A DNA stretch of 64,000 nucleotides from Alphaproteobacteria bacterium (GCA_025361185.1 JANYAR010000175.1:1-64000); one strand, 5' to 3'; positions 31,983 through 42,300 are shown, counted from the stretch's first letter. Notes: generated from the letters alone by a model not told the origin. Numbers and translations: made by a program.

Positions 31983-33671
31983 TTAAGCAGGCTTTTCACT
32001 CAGGCCGGCCTTGAGTTTGCGCTCGATCTCCGACTTGTCGGTATCGCCGTCACTGAAGGCGAGCGCGTGGTTCCACTGAAAGCGCGCCTCGATACGCCGG
32101 CCCGAACGCCACAACGCATCTCCCAGATGATCGTTGATGGTGGGATCACCCGGCACCAGCAGCACCGCCGCCTCCAGCGTCTTGGCGGCGTCGTCGTAAC
32201 GGCCCAGCCGGTAATAGGCCCAGCCCACGCTGTCGACGATATAGCCGTCATAGGGCCGCAGGTTCCGCGCCTTCTCCAGCATACCCAGCGCCTCGGGAAT
32301 GTTGCGGCCGCGGTCCACCCAGCTGTATCCCAGATAATTCAACAGTTCGGGCTGATCCGGCGACAGTTTGAGAGCCGCCTGGATATCGGCTTCGGAATCG
32401 TCCAGCCGCTTGAGCTTTTCCTTGGCCATGGCGCGGGCATAGAGCATCGGCCAATCGCGTTTGGAAGGATTGGATATCGCCTTTTCCGCCCGGTCATAGG
32501 CATCCACGCTTTCGGCGAATTTGTTGGAGGCGCGGTAGGTGTCGCCCAGGGCAACCCAGCTTTCGCTGTCCATGGGCTGTGCGGTGACCAGAGACTTAAG
32601 GTTGGCTATGGCACTGTCATTGTTGCCCAACCGCTGCTGGTCCAGCGCCGCCTGCACCTGCGCCATGCGATAATAGGGCGAGGACGGGTCGATGCCGCGA
32701 TAAATCCCGATGGCGGTGTCGAACTTGCGCAGGGATTCAAAACGATCGGCCAGCAGGATCTGCGCCAATCCCAGGTCGGGGCGCAGATACAGCGCCATGC
32801 GCAGATAGAGAATGGAAACATCGGCGCTCTGGCCGTCGGTCAGGGACGCCGCGATGCCAAACAGCGCTTCGGCCGCGCCATCGGCGGGATTGCGGACCAG
32901 ACTGTCCGGCTTTTCGCCCGCCGCGATACGCGCCAGGCCTGGAATGGTGACACTGGCCAGCCCGCCATCGCCGACATGCGCGCGATAGAGCGCGGCGGCA
33001 TCCTGGGCGCGGCCACTGCGTTCCAGGAAACGGCCATAGGCTTCCAAGGCCCGCGGCGAAGGCGTGGCGGACGTCAGGGCTTTCTTGTAGCCGGTCTCGG
33101 CGGCGGCGGCGTTGCCCAGATAATCCTGCAGCAACGCGGCATGGAACACCGCCATGCTCTCGGCACCGTTCTGTTCCAGCAGGGACTGGAGGTCCTTCTG
33201 CATTCCCGCTTCGTCATGCTGGGCCGCCGCGGCCCAGGCATCGAACAAGGACAGAGTGAGAACCGTGAAAGCGCCCTTGGACGACAGCGACAATTGCTTG
33301 CGGACGTCGGCATAGTCCTTGTGCTTGAAACTGACCACCGCTAGCGCCAGCCGCGCCGAACGCTCATCGGGAGCGGCTGCGACCGTGGCCTGGGCATATT
33401 TGGCCGCGGCGTCGAAATCACCCGAGGTGATCGCATAGAAGAAAGACAAGGTCAGCAGCGACGGATTGGCGGGATCGTTGGCCAGGGCCTGGCCGTAATA
33501 GCGCGCCGCCTGCGGCAGATCATGTTCGCCGGCGGCAAACCGCGCCGACAGATAGGTGGAAAAAGCCGTCGCATCCGCATCGGACTGCGAATGAAGAGAG
33601 GCGTTCGGCTGCCCCGCGCAAGCGGTCAGCAACAGCAGGGGCAATACTATCAGAGGAACAGAGCGACGCAT
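31983..33671 (-). CDS. TPR-repeat lipoprotein
   Basis: MRRSVPLIVLPLLLLTACAGQP lipobox; many TPR units such as YLGYSWVDRGRNIPEALGMLEKA. Confidence 0.88.
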   Translation of the reverse strand: MRRSVPLIVLPLLLLTACAGQPNASLHSQSDADATAFSTYLSARFAAGEHDLPQAARYYGQALANDPANPSLLTLSFFYAITSGDFDAAAKYAQATVAAAPDERSARLALAVVSFKHKDYADVRKQLSLSSKGAFTVLTLSLFDAWAAAAQHDEAGMQKDLQSLLEQNGAESMAVFHAALLQDYLGNAAAAETGYKKALTSATPSPRALEAYGRFLERSGRAQDAAALYRAHVGDGGLASVTIPGLARIAAGEKPDSLVRNPADGAAEALFGIAASLTDGQSADVSILYLRMALYLRPDLGLAQILLADRFESLRKFDTAIGIYRGIDPSSPYYRMAQVQAALDQQRLGNNDSAIANLKSLVTAQPMDSESWVALGDTYRASNKFAESVDAYDRAEKAISNPSKRDWPMLYARAMAKEKLKRLDDSEADIQAALKLSPDQPELLNYLGYSWVDRGRNIPEALGMLEKARNLRPYDGYIVDSVGWAYYRLGRYDDAAKTLEAAVLLVPGDPTINDHLGDALWRSGRRIEARFQWNHALAFSDGDTDKSEIERKLKAGLSEKPA

Positions 33672-33678
33672 TATTCTC

Positions 33679-35334
33679 CTACATATTGGTGTAATTGGGT
33701 CCACCGCCGCCTTCGGGCGTGACCCAGGTGATGTTCTGCGACGGATCCTTGATGTCACAGGTTTTACAATGCACGCAATTCTGGGCGTTGATCTGAAAGC
33801 GCGAGCCCTCCTCGATCACTTCATAGACGCCCGCCGGACAGTAACGCTGCGCCGGCTCCGCATATTCGGGCAAATTGACCGAAATGGGAATGGCCGGATC
33901 GCGCAATACCAGATGCACCGGCTGGTCTTCCTCATGATTGGTGCCGGAAAGAAACACACTGGAGGCCCGGTCGAAGGTTAATTGCCCGTCAGGCCTGGGA
34001 TAAGGGATTTTGGGACTGTCCGCGGCCTTTCTCAGACTGGCAAAATCGGCTTTGCCATGGCCCAGGGTTCCAAACAGGGAAAAGCCCAGCAGCTGGTTGG
34101 TCCACAGATCCAGGCCGATGAAGGGCAGCGCGAGCAGGCTGCCCAACCGGGACCAGAGCGGCTTGGCATTGCGGACCAGATGGAGATCCTTGGCCACCCA
34201 GCTCTTGGCATAGGCGGCGTCATAGTCAGACAGTGTGTCATTCGCCCGTCCCGCTTTCAGCGCGCGCGCCACCGTTTCCGCCGCCAGCATCCCGGTCTTC
34301 ATCGCATTGTGGCTGCCCTTGATGCGCGGCAAATTCACAAACCCCGCCGCGCAGCCGATCAGCGCGCCGCCCGGAAAGGACAGCCTGGGCACCGATTGCG
34401 CGCCGCCCTCGGTGATGGCGCGCGCGCCATAGCCGATGCGTTTGCCCCCGGTCAGGATTTTGGCGATGGCCGGATGGGTCTTGGCGCGCTGGAATTCTCC
34501 GAACGGATCCAGCCAGGGATTTTTGTAGTTCAGATGCACGACAAACCCGACGGAACACAGATTGTCGCCCCAGTGATACATAAAAAGGCCGCCGCCGGTC
34601 TCATTGTCCAGCGGCCAGCCCATGCCATGCAGCACAAGGCCCTTTGCGTGCTGGGCTGCCGGCAGTTCCCAAAGTTCCTTGAGGCCGATGCCGAATTTTT
34701 GCGGCTCGCGCCCGTCCTGAAGCCCGAACCTGGCGATCAACTGTTTGGACAGTGAACCGCGCACGCCTTCCGCGAACAAGGTGTACTTGCCGCGCAGTTC
34801 CATGCCCGGCGTATAGCTGTCCTTGCGATGGCCGTCCCTGGCCACACCCAGATCGCCGGTGATCACACCCTGCACAACATCGTTTTCAACAATGAGATCA
34901 TGCCCGGCAAAGCCGGGATAGATTTCCACGCCCAGGCTTTCGGCCTGCTGGCCCAGCCATTTGCACAGGTTTGACAGGCTGACGATGTAATTGCCCTTGT
35001 TGCTCATCAGCGGCGGGAACAGGAAATGCGGCACTGTGATCACACCGCTTTTGGTGAATAAGCAGAAGCGGTCCTGCGTCACTTCGGTTTTGAGGGGCGC
35101 CCCCTTCTCCTTCCAGTCGGGGATCAGTTCGTTCAACGCCCGAGGATCGATCACCGCGCCCGACAGGATATGCGCCCCGATCTCGGAGCCCTTTTCCAGC
35201 ACGCAGACGCTGATTTCGGCGCTGATCTCGGAGGAAAGCTGCTTGAGCCGGATGGCAGCCGCCAGCCCAGCCGGACCGCCGCCGACAATGACGACGTCAT
35301 AGGCCATGCTTTCCCTGGTTTGCGCTTCCGCCAT
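33679..35334 (-). CDS. Electron transfer flavoprotein-ubiquinone oxidoreductase
   Basis: YDVVIVGGGPAGLAAAIRLKQL; C-terminal FQINAQNCVHCKTCDIKDPSQNITWVTPEGGGGPNY 4Fe-4S region. Confidence 0.95.
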   Translation of the reverse strand: MAEAQTRESMAYDVVIVGGGPAGLAAAIRLKQLSSEISAEISVCVLEKGSEIGAHILSGAVIDPRALNELIPDWKEKGAPLKTEVTQDRFCLFTKSGVITVPHFLFPPLMSNKGNYIVSLSNLCKWLGQQAESLGVEIYPGFAGHDLIVENDVVQGVITGDLGVARDGHRKDSYTPGMELRGKYTLFAEGVRGSLSKQLIARFGLQDGREPQKFGIGLKELWELPAAQHAKGLVLHGMGWPLDNETGGGLFMYHWGDNLCSVGFVVHLNYKNPWLDPFGEFQRAKTHPAIAKILTGGKRIGYGARAITEGGAQSVPRLSFPGGALIGCAAGFVNLPRIKGSHNAMKTGMLAAETVARALKAGRANDTLSDYDAAYAKSWVAKDLHLVRNAKPLWSRLGSLLALPFIGLDLWTNQLLGFSLFGTLGHGKADFASLRKAADSPKIPYPRPDGQLTFDRASSVFLSGTNHEEDQPVHLVLRDPAIPISVNLPEYAEPAQRYCPAGVYEVIEEGSRFQINAQNCVHCKTCDIKDPSQNITWVTPEGGGGPNYTNM

Positions 35335-35401
35335 GAATCGCCTTGTTGTTGGCTTCTTTTCTAACTGGCCTGATGCCATCCCGAAAGCCTAGGATCAGGC
35401 C

Positions 35402-36211
35402 GTGAGCGACACGCTATCTACCCTGAACTGGCTGGTGGAAGCCGGCGCCGACGAGGCGATGGCCGAGCAGCCGGTCGACCGGCTTGCGGCCAAGGCGCCA
35501 TCGCCCGCCCGTGCGCCCACGGCATTGGCTGCTTCGCCGATCAGGGCCCAGGCGCGGGCGGAAATTCCCGTCAGCGGCGACATGATCGGCAACGCCCAGG
35601 CGCTGGCCGCCGCCGCCACAAGCCTGGCGGAACTTCAGGCGGCGCTGGAAGCCTTCGACGGCTGCGCCCTGAAACGCACCGCCACCAACACGGTGTTTGC
35701 CGACGGCGTGGCGGCAGGGCGTGTCTTGTTCATCGGCGAAGCGCCGGGGCGCGATGAAGACCGCATCGGCAAGCCTTTCGTCGGCCGCGCCGGGCAATTG
35801 CTCGACAAGATGCTGGCCAGCATCGGGCTGGACCGCAAGACCAACGCCTATATCACCAATGTCATCAACTGGCGCCCGCCCGACAACCGCGATCCCACGC
35901 CCGAGGAAGCAGCCGCCTGCCTGCCCTTCCTGCGCCGCCATATTGAGTTGGCCAATCCCGCTGTGATCATTCTTCTGGGTGCGGTGGCGGCGCGCCATGT
36001 GGTGGGTGTCTCGGACGGGATCATGAAACTGCGGGGCCGCTGGCTGGAATATCGCGTGGGCGAGCATATGGTGCCCCTGATGCCGACCTTGCATCCGGCC
36101 TATCTGCTGCGCCAGCCCGCACACAAAAAACTGGCCTGGCGCGACCTGCAGGCGGTGCGTGATAAAATGCATGCAATCGGGTTGCCCGATACTACGACGC
36201 AGTCTAACTAG
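35402..36211 (+). CDS. Type 4 (Fe-S) uracil-DNA glycosylase
   Basis: FIGEAPGRDEDRIGKPFVGRAGQLLDKMLASIGLDRKTNAYITNVINWRPPDNRDPTPEE. Confidence 0.92.
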   Translation: MSDTLSTLNWLVEAGADEAMAEQPVDRLAAKAPSPARAPTALAASPIRAQARAEIPVSGDMIGNAQALAAAATSLAELQAALEAFDGCALKRTATNTVFADGVAAGRVLFIGEAPGRDEDRIGKPFVGRAGQLLDKMLASIGLDRKTNAYITNVINWRPPDNRDPTPEEAAACLPFLRRHIELANPAVIILLGAVAARHVVGVSDGIMKLRGRWLEYRVGEHMVPLMPTLHPAYLLRQPAHKKLAWRDLQAVRDKMHAIGLPDTTTQSN

Positions 36212-36250
36212 ACTCTTCTGCTTCGAAGGACCTTCATCATTCGCGCGCGC

Positions 36251-38011
36251 TTGATTTTTGCTTTCCTGTTGTTCGCCGTCACGGCGGCGCGGGCGGAGCC
36301 TGCCGTGCCCCTGCCGGAAAATTCCATTCCCGCGGCCGCTGCCGCCCCCCAGATACTCAGCGCCGATGACGCAGCGCTCTACCGGCAGATCATGGCGGCG
36401 GAGCGCAATGGTGAAATCGCCCGCGCCAAGACCCTGCTGGCCAAGCTCAGCGACAAATCCCTGGAAGGTTATGCTGACGCCCAGCGGTTCCTGTCGGCCT
36501 CGCCCAGGCACATAACCGTCGCGCCGCTGGTGGAATGGCTGCACCAGTATCGCGACCTGGCCGTCGCCGAGCGCATCTATCGCCTGGCGGTGGCACATTC
36601 GACCAAAAAAGTCCGCCGCCATCGCAAGACCGTGATCGTGGCGGTGGTGACCAATATCCCGGTTCCCAGCGGGGTGGGCCGGCGCACCGGCGGCTATGAA
36701 GACCTGGAACTGCCCGAGCCCTGGCCGTCATCGGAAAGCGCGCGCCGGGCGATGCCGGGAATCCTGGCCGCCATCAAGGCGGGCCAGCCCGACCAGGCGC
36801 TGGCGATCATGCAATCCGTGCAAGCCGGGCCCGCCGACCTTGCCGTGATGGCGCACCGCATCGCCGCATCCTATCGCGCCGAAAGCCGCGACGCCGATGC
36901 TTATAAACTTGCCATCTCCGTATCCGACCCTGATGCCTTAAGGGGCGTGCCGCAATTGATGTGGGATGTGGGCTTTGCCGCCTATCGCTTGGGCGACTGG
37001 GTCAATGCGGAAAGCTGGCTGGAGAAACTGGCCGAAACCGTATCGGCGCAGAACAGCCTGCGCGCCCAAGGCGCGTTCTGGGCGGCGCGCGCCCATATGC
37101 AGTCGGGCGATCCGCAAAAGGTTGTGACCCTGCTGAATTTCGCGGCCGGCAAGCAGCCCAGCTTTTATGGGCAGATCTCCGAACGCATGCTGGGCATAGA
37201 CACGCAGACCGGCTTTGCCGATGCCATTCTCAACCAGGGTGACTTTCACGACCTGATGGCGGCGCCTGCCGCGCACCGCGCCGTGGCGCTGTGGCAGATC
37301 GGCGAAAAGGAATTCGTCGGGCCCGAGCTCAACCGCGCCTTCGTGGACAATAGTGAAAGACTGGACCCCGCCATGTCGGCGCTGGGGCGCGCCATCGGCG
37401 TGCCCAATATCGAACTGCGCGCCGCCGAGGCCAGCGCCGCGCGCGGCATCATGCTGACCGGCCTGTTTCCGGTGCCGCCCTACAATCCCGATGGCGGCTA
37501 CAGGATAGACAATTCGCTGGTGCTGGCCTTTGCCCGCATCGAAAGCCGCTTCCAGACCCAGGCCGTCTCACCGGTCGGCGCGCGCGGGCTGATGCAGGTG
37601 ATGCCGGCCACCGCCGCCAAGCTGGGGGTGAGCAATCCTGACACTTTGTACGAACCGGGCACTTCGCTGGCGGTGGGCCAGCGCTATATCGAACAGCTGC
37701 TGAACCGGCTGGACGGCAATCTGCTGGAGCTGGGCGGCGCCTATAATGCGGGGCCGATGGCGGTGGACCGCTGGCGCATCACCAAGGCGGGCGGCAACGA
37801 TCCGCTGCTGTTCGTGGAAAGCATTCCGGTGGCGGAGACGCGCTCCTATGTGAAGCGGCTGATGCTGTATCACTGGCTCTATCGCCGCCGGTTCGGACAG
37901 GATGCCAAGAGCCTGGAGGAAACCGCCAGCGGCCAATGGCCGACCTACCGGCCCGGCGCGTCGGTGCAGTCGGCCGATGCCTATGGCCTGAAGATCAACA
38001 CCCAGAATTAG
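36251..38011 (+). CDS. Soluble lytic murein transglycosylase
   Basis: ALARIESRFQTQAVSPVGARGLMQVMPATAAKLGV...LGGAYNAGPMAVDRWR; start uncertain. Confidence 0.92.
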   Translation: MIFAFLLFAVTAARAEPAVPLPENSIPAAAAAPQILSADDAALYRQIMAAERNGEIARAKTLLAKLSDKSLEGYADAQRFLSASPRHITVAPLVEWLHQYRDLAVAERIYRLAVAHSTKKVRRHRKTVIVAVVTNIPVPSGVGRRTGGYEDLELPEPWPSSESARRAMPGILAAIKAGQPDQALAIMQSVQAGPADLAVMAHRIAASYRAESRDADAYKLAISVSDPDALRGVPQLMWDVGFAAYRLGDWVNAESWLEKLAETVSAQNSLRAQGAFWAARAHMQSGDPQKVVTLLNFAAGKQPSFYGQISERMLGIDTQTGFADAILNQGDFHDLMAAPAAHRAVALWQIGEKEFVGPELNRAFVDNSERLDPAMSALGRAIGVPNIELRAAEASAARGIMLTGLFPVPPYNPDGGYRIDNSLVLAFARIESRFQTQAVSPVGARGLMQVMPATAAKLGVSNPDTLYEPGTSLAVGQRYIEQLLNRLDGNLLELGGAYNAGPMAVDRWRITKAGGNDPLLFVESIPVAETRSYVKRLMLYHWLYRRRFGQDAKSLEETASGQWPTYRPGASVQSADAYGLKINTQN

Positions 38012-38522
38012 CGGTGACGCGGCCTGAATTTCGTTTCGTATCGAAGCGCATGATGGTTCTTGCATTGCCCAGGTAAGTGACCTCTTCAACGTCCGTCCAG
38101 CCACGTTTTCTGTAATAGTCCGGCAGAGTCCCGGAGGTGAACAGGAATAATTGGTTGTATCCCAAACCATCGACGTAAGAGATGGCGGCGTTCAGCAGCT
38201 TGGTGCCGATCCCCTTGGCGCGGTGGCTCTCGGGCACGAAGAGTTGACCCAGCCACGGCGTAAACTGCGGACGCACAGTCATTTCGTTCATCAGCAAATT
38301 CACTGAGCCGAGGACGGTCGTGTGGGTCATGGCCACCAAGACTCTCGGGAGCGTCAGACTGTGCGCGGCCTGCTCCAGGAAAGCTTCGTAGTGTGCCGGG
38401 GATTCATAGCCTGTAAGCGGTCCCCAATAGTCATACTGATCCGCCGCCATTTGCACGCGCCAAGGCGATGTGGGGTCAAGCGGGTGAATGGATAAGCAAT
38501 CATCCGCCGCGGGCTCCGTCAC
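37995..38522 (-). CDS. GNAT-family N-acetyltransferase
   Basis: LGQLFVPESHRAKGIGTKLLNAAISYVDGLGYNQLFLFT; GTG start overlaps upstream stop. Confidence 0.82.
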   Translation of the reverse strand: MTEPAADDCLSIHPLDPTSPWRVQMAADQYDYWGPLTGYESPAHYEAFLEQAAHSLTLPRVLVAMTHTTVLGSVNLLMNEMTVRPQFTPWLGQLFVPESHRAKGIGTKLLNAAISYVDGLGYNQLFLFTSGTLPDYYRKRGWTDVEEVTYLGNARTIMRFDTKRNSGRVTANSGC

Positions 38523-38875
38523 ACGCGCCCCATCGTGTGGATCGGCGCAAAGCAACCATAGATGAGGCGCTTGGCATCGAAGGGAATTTCCCCGGAAACC
38601 TCGAAGCGCGCGTCTTCGTGCATCTTTGCCTCGGCCGCATCCAGGCTCGCCTTGTCAGGCCACACTTGCCAGGTGAAGACAATCTTCTCCCCGTCCTTGG
38701 CGTTGACGGCGCGGCGGAAGTCGGTCTGTTTTCCATCGGGGACATTGTCCTCCCAGGACTCCACGATTTCCAGACAGCCATATTCCTTGAACAGCTTCGC
38801 CCCGTTCTGCGCCCATCTGCGATAGGCGTCCCTCTTTTCCGCAGGGACAGGGATTACGAAACCGGCGATGTACAC
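38519..38875 (-). CDS. DUF1428-like protein
   Basis: YIAGFVIPVPAEKRDAYRRWAQNGAKLFKEYGCLEIVESWEDNVPDGKQTDFRRAVNAKDGEKIVFTWQVWPDKA; GTG start. Confidence 0.85.
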   Translation of the reverse strand: MYIAGFVIPVPAEKRDAYRRWAQNGAKLFKEYGCLEIVESWEDNVPDGKQTDFRRAVNAKDGEKIVFTWQVWPDKASLDAAEAKMHEDARFEVSGEIPFDAKRLIYGCFAPIHTMGRV

Positions 38876-38936
38876 GGGTCTGCTCCTCGCGATTGCATGG
38901 CCGGGCTCGCAAGCCGGAACTGAGACACTGCCAAAG

Positions 38937-39596
38937 TTAGAGCCTTGCGAGCACACCGGACGGCACGCGCAACGCATGCAGCAACAGCAGCGCCAGTCCG
39001 CGCCAGGCGCTCATGGGCGGGCGGGCGATATTGACGGCGCGGGCGCGCAAGCCCACCAGCCGCCGCCGCCCGATGCGGCGCACCAGGTCGGCATCTTCCA
39101 TATCGGCCAAGGCGCGATAGCCGCCGATCTTCTGATAGAGCCGCTTGGGGATCAAAAGCCCCTGGTCGCCGTAAGGCAGCGCGAAGAGAGAGGTGCGCAA
39201 ATTGGCTTTGAGCTCGGCGCGGCGGGCCTCGCCGCCGAAATCCTCCAGCGCGAAACGGAACACCGCCGCGCGCGGCCGTTCCATCACCGCTTGGCTGATG
39301 AAGGATTCTGCTTCCACTTCCCAGCCCGGCTCCAGCGCCGTCTGCGGATGCAGGAACAACAGCCAATCGCTCTTGGCGGCGGCGGCGCCCTGGGCCAGCT
39401 GCAGACCACGGCCCTTGCGGGCATGAACGACATGGGCCCCCGCCGCATCGGCGATGGCGAGCGTGGCGTCGGTGGACCCGGCATCGCAGACGATCACGTC
39501 CCGCACCACGCCGCGTACCGCCGCCGTGATCAGGCTGTCGAAACAGCGCGGCAGCAAGCGCTCGGAATTGACCGTTGGGATGACGACCGAAATCAT
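38937..39596 (-). CDS. Family 2 glycosyltransferase
   Basis: MISVVIPTVNSERLLPRCFDSLI...VIVCDAGSTDATLAIADAAGAHVVHARKGRGLQLAQGAAAA. Confidence 0.9.
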   Translation of the reverse strand: MISVVIPTVNSERLLPRCFDSLITAAVRGVVRDVIVCDAGSTDATLAIADAAGAHVVHARKGRGLQLAQGAAAAKSDWLLFLHPQTALEPGWEVEAESFISQAVMERPRAAVFRFALEDFGGEARRAELKANLRTSLFALPYGDQGLLIPKRLYQKIGGYRALADMEDADLVRRIGRRRLVGLRARAVNIARPPMSAWRGLALLLLHALRVPSGVLARL

Positions 39597-39755
39597 GACA
39601 CCATCATGACGTGGAGCGGGCCTGGGTGCAAAAACTTTGCGGCGGGGCGGTTACCGGGCCGCACACCCCCTAGCCGCCTTGATTAAACAACAGTAACATT
39701 GTTGCTGCAAAAATAAGCGGCGAAATGGCCGCAATCCAAAAACGAGGGGAACGCC

Positions 39756-40808
39756 ATGAGGACGTCATTGAACATGCTTGCCGTGCTGTTGCTGGGATCG
39801 CTGCCGGCCTATGCCCAGGGCAGCGCCCAACAGGCTGGGCAGGCCGCAGCGGCAGGACGCGCGGCGCAACTGGCCATCGAGGCCGGATCACCCAAGCTCG
39901 CGGTGACGGAAGAAATCCTTCCCTTGCGCATTCCCGGCCACACCTTGGGCGAAACCGAAGGCGTGACAAGGAACAAGGCGGGCCATCTGTTCGTCTATTC
40001 GCGCACCGGCTGGGGCGGCTCCTCGCGCGGCGGCACGGCGGCGCGGCTGTTCGAGTTCGACCAGACCAACAAATACGTCAAGGAATGGCTGCCCGATTCC
40101 TATGGCGCGTCCTTTGCCCATGCCGTGCGCGCCGACGCACAGGGAAATATCTGGGTGGTGGATGAAGGTTCCAACACGGTGCAGAAGGTCGATCCCACCG
40201 GCATGGTGAAGATGGTCCTGGGCCGCAAGCCGGAGTCGATCGACTGGTGGGAAGAGTTTGTCGAACGCGGCGGCAAGGACACCAACATTCACCCCGACGG
40301 CAACATGGGCACCTTCAACCGCCCGACCGATGTGGCGTGGGACGCCGACGGCAACATCTTTGTCTCCGACGGCTACGTCAATTCGCGGGTGGTGAAGATC
40401 TCCAGGGATGGCGTGTGGCAGAAGTCGTTTGGCACTTACGGCACCGGCGACGGCCAGATGAAAATTCCGCATGGCATCGCGGTCCATGACGAGCGGGTCT
40501 ATGTCGCGGACCGCAACAACAGCCGCATTCAGGTGTTCGACCTCAATCTCAATTTCCAGAAATACATTACGGGCGTGGGCCAGCCCTGGAGCGTCCAGGT
40601 CACGCCGAAATACATCTATAGCGGCGACGGCACCGGCAAGATCTACCGGCTCGACCATGACGGCAAGCTGCTGGGCTGGGCCCAGACCAGCCTGGGCCAG
40701 GGCCAGACCGGCTGCCTGATCCATTCGCTGCATGCCGAAGGCGACAATGTGCTCTACAAGGGCGCCTGCTCGTTGTGGAACGTGGAGAAGATTACTTTCA
40801 AAGAGTAG
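39756..40808 (+). CDS. Secreted NHL-repeat (beta-propeller) protein
   Basis: Signal peptide; repeats such as FNRPTDVAWDADGNIFVSDGYVNSRVVKISRDG and MKIPHGIAVHDERVYVADRNNSRIQVFDLN. Confidence 0.85.
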   Translation: MRTSLNMLAVLLLGSLPAYAQGSAQQAGQAAAAGRAAQLAIEAGSPKLAVTEEILPLRIPGHTLGETEGVTRNKAGHLFVYSRTGWGGSSRGGTAARLFEFDQTNKYVKEWLPDSYGASFAHAVRADAQGNIWVVDEGSNTVQKVDPTGMVKMVLGRKPESIDWWEEFVERGGKDTNIHPDGNMGTFNRPTDVAWDADGNIFVSDGYVNSRVVKISRDGVWQKSFGTYGTGDGQMKIPHGIAVHDERVYVADRNNSRIQVFDLNLNFQKYITGVGQPWSVQVTPKYIYSGDGTGKIYRLDHDGKLLGWAQTSLGQGQTGCLIHSLHAEGDNVLYKGACSLWNVEKITFKE

Positions 40809-40833
40809 TACGTCTCTCTCAACATCTATCCGT

Positions 40834-40960
40834 GTCATCCCCGGCCGAGCGCCGCATAGCGGCGCGAGCGGAAGGGGACCCAGGTTTCGACATCTAGAGG
40901 TGGCGTTACCTGGGTTCCCTTCCCTCGCCGCGCGTGATCGCGCGGCTCGCCGGGAATGAC
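40834..40960. repeat. REPIN-like inverted doublet
   Basis: GTCATCCCCGGCCGAGC...GGGGACCCAGG (40834-40884) and CCTGGGTTCCC...GCCGGGAATGAC (40909-40960) as inverted arms. Confidence 0.85.
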
Positions 40961-41156
40961 ATGGGGGAAACGCCTTCCCGACGTCAGGGTCAACGCCAAG
41001 TACCCACCCTTTACACTGCTGAGGCCCAATTCGAGTATAACAATCGCAAGAACCCCAACTTTTCGGGGCGGCAATAGCAGGCCTCTGAAGCAGGGTTACT
41101 GGTATCCGCTTCAGCGTAATCTACGGACCAGCGATAAACGCAAGCGGGGATAAGCG

Positions 41157-42017
41157 ATGCTGAGGGGGCAACAAATCCGCGCAGCAATTGCTGCGGCCGT
41201 TTGGATTGGGCTTCTCGTGCCTTTGGCCCGACTGGAAACATCAGCGCCACCACTGCCACAGGCAGCACAAGCCAGCCATGCCAAACCCGATCCCAAAAAG
41301 TGCGAGGAGCGGGATTTCTGGGGACGTACTGTATGCGACCCAGTGGCGGGATATACGGGTATGCTCGCGCTGTTTACTGGTGTCCTGACCCTGGTCAGCA
41401 TCGTTCAAATTGGCTTTCTCATTCGCGCTGATAAAGCTGCCGCAATCAATGCTGAAACCGCCAAACGGCAAATGGCGATAGCCGGCCAGCAAACGGAAAT
41501 CTTGGAGAGGCAAAAGGAAATCCAGCGGCAAGAATTTATCGCTACCCATCGACCAAGACTACGTATGCGGTTGTTGCAAATGGAAAGGCCCGTCTTGGGA
41601 AAGCCCATCGTGGTCAAATACGAGGTCGTGAATATTGGCGAGACCAACGCCCAAATTGTCGACAATACGATCACTATCCGCGTTGACGCCGTTCCCCAGC
41701 CAGAAATACCGGGAGACAGGCCGAAAACCGTTCAACTCAATTTTACGCGGCAGTTCCATTTCGCCAACGACCTCAGGCAAGGTGAGGCGCTGCCTGCCAG
41801 CGGGGAAATAACCACTTTCGACCCGGCTTGGGGCTTCAATGGCCTTGGGGCTTGGTGGGAAAATCGTCTGTTTATAATTGGGATGATTAGATACATGGAC
41901 AATAACGGGGTTTTGCGTAGGACCAGATTCTACAGAGTGGCCACTCAAGACCCCAACCGCTTCGTTTTCCCTCAGTTCGAGACTGCTACGGCCCTCGACC
42001 ACGAATACGAAGACTGA
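41157..42017 (+). CDS. Membrane-anchored protein of unknown function
   Basis: Two hydrophobic segments, coiled-coil-like AAAINAETAKRQMAIAGQQTEILERQKEIQRQEF, soluble C-terminal domain. Confidence 0.7.
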   Translation: MLRGQQIRAAIAAAVWIGLLVPLARLETSAPPLPQAAQASHAKPDPKKCEERDFWGRTVCDPVAGYTGMLALFTGVLTLVSIVQIGFLIRADKAAAINAETAKRQMAIAGQQTEILERQKEIQRQEFIATHRPRLRMRLLQMERPVLGKPIVVKYEVVNIGETNAQIVDNTITIRVDAVPQPEIPGDRPKTVQLNFTRQFHFANDLRQGEALPASGEITTFDPAWGFNGLGAWWENRLFIIGMIRYMDNNGVLRRTRFYRVATQDPNRFVFPQFETATALDHEYED

Positions 42018-42034
42018 CGCCCTAGCTCCCCGCC

Positions 42035-42153
42035 CGGAACCAAACACCGTCTCCGTGTGTTTGCTTATGGTCAGGGGGGCTCCAACCACCCTGGCCATTC
42101 AAAGAAAAGCCTGGCGCACCCAGCCCCCCCCCAGCCCCGCGCCGGGCTTTTTT
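42035..42153 (+). ncRNA. Candidate structured RNA, copy 1 of a tandem pair
   Basis: H0 CAAACAC/GTGTTTG; H1 GGTCAGGG/CCCTGGCC; H2 AAAAGCCTGGCGC/GCGCCGGGCTTTT followed by extra T (terminator-like). Confidence 0.45.
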
Positions 42154-42177
42154 GTGTCTGAGGCCGACACCACCTGC

Positions 42178-42300
42178 ACCGGGAACGAAGGCGCGGCGCT
42201 ATTCGTTTTCCTACAGTCAGGGCGTCCTGAATCGCTCTGGCAATTCGAGGGAAAGCCTGACGTTTTTTAGCCTCTCCGCTCTGGCGTCAGGCTTTTCTGG
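42178..42300 (+). ncRNA. Candidate structured RNA, copy 2 of a tandem pair
   Basis: H0 GGGAACGAA/TTCGTTTTC; H1 GTCAGGGC/GCTCTGGC; H2 AAAGCCTGACG/CGTCAGGCTTT; linkers homologous to copy 1. Confidence 0.45.
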
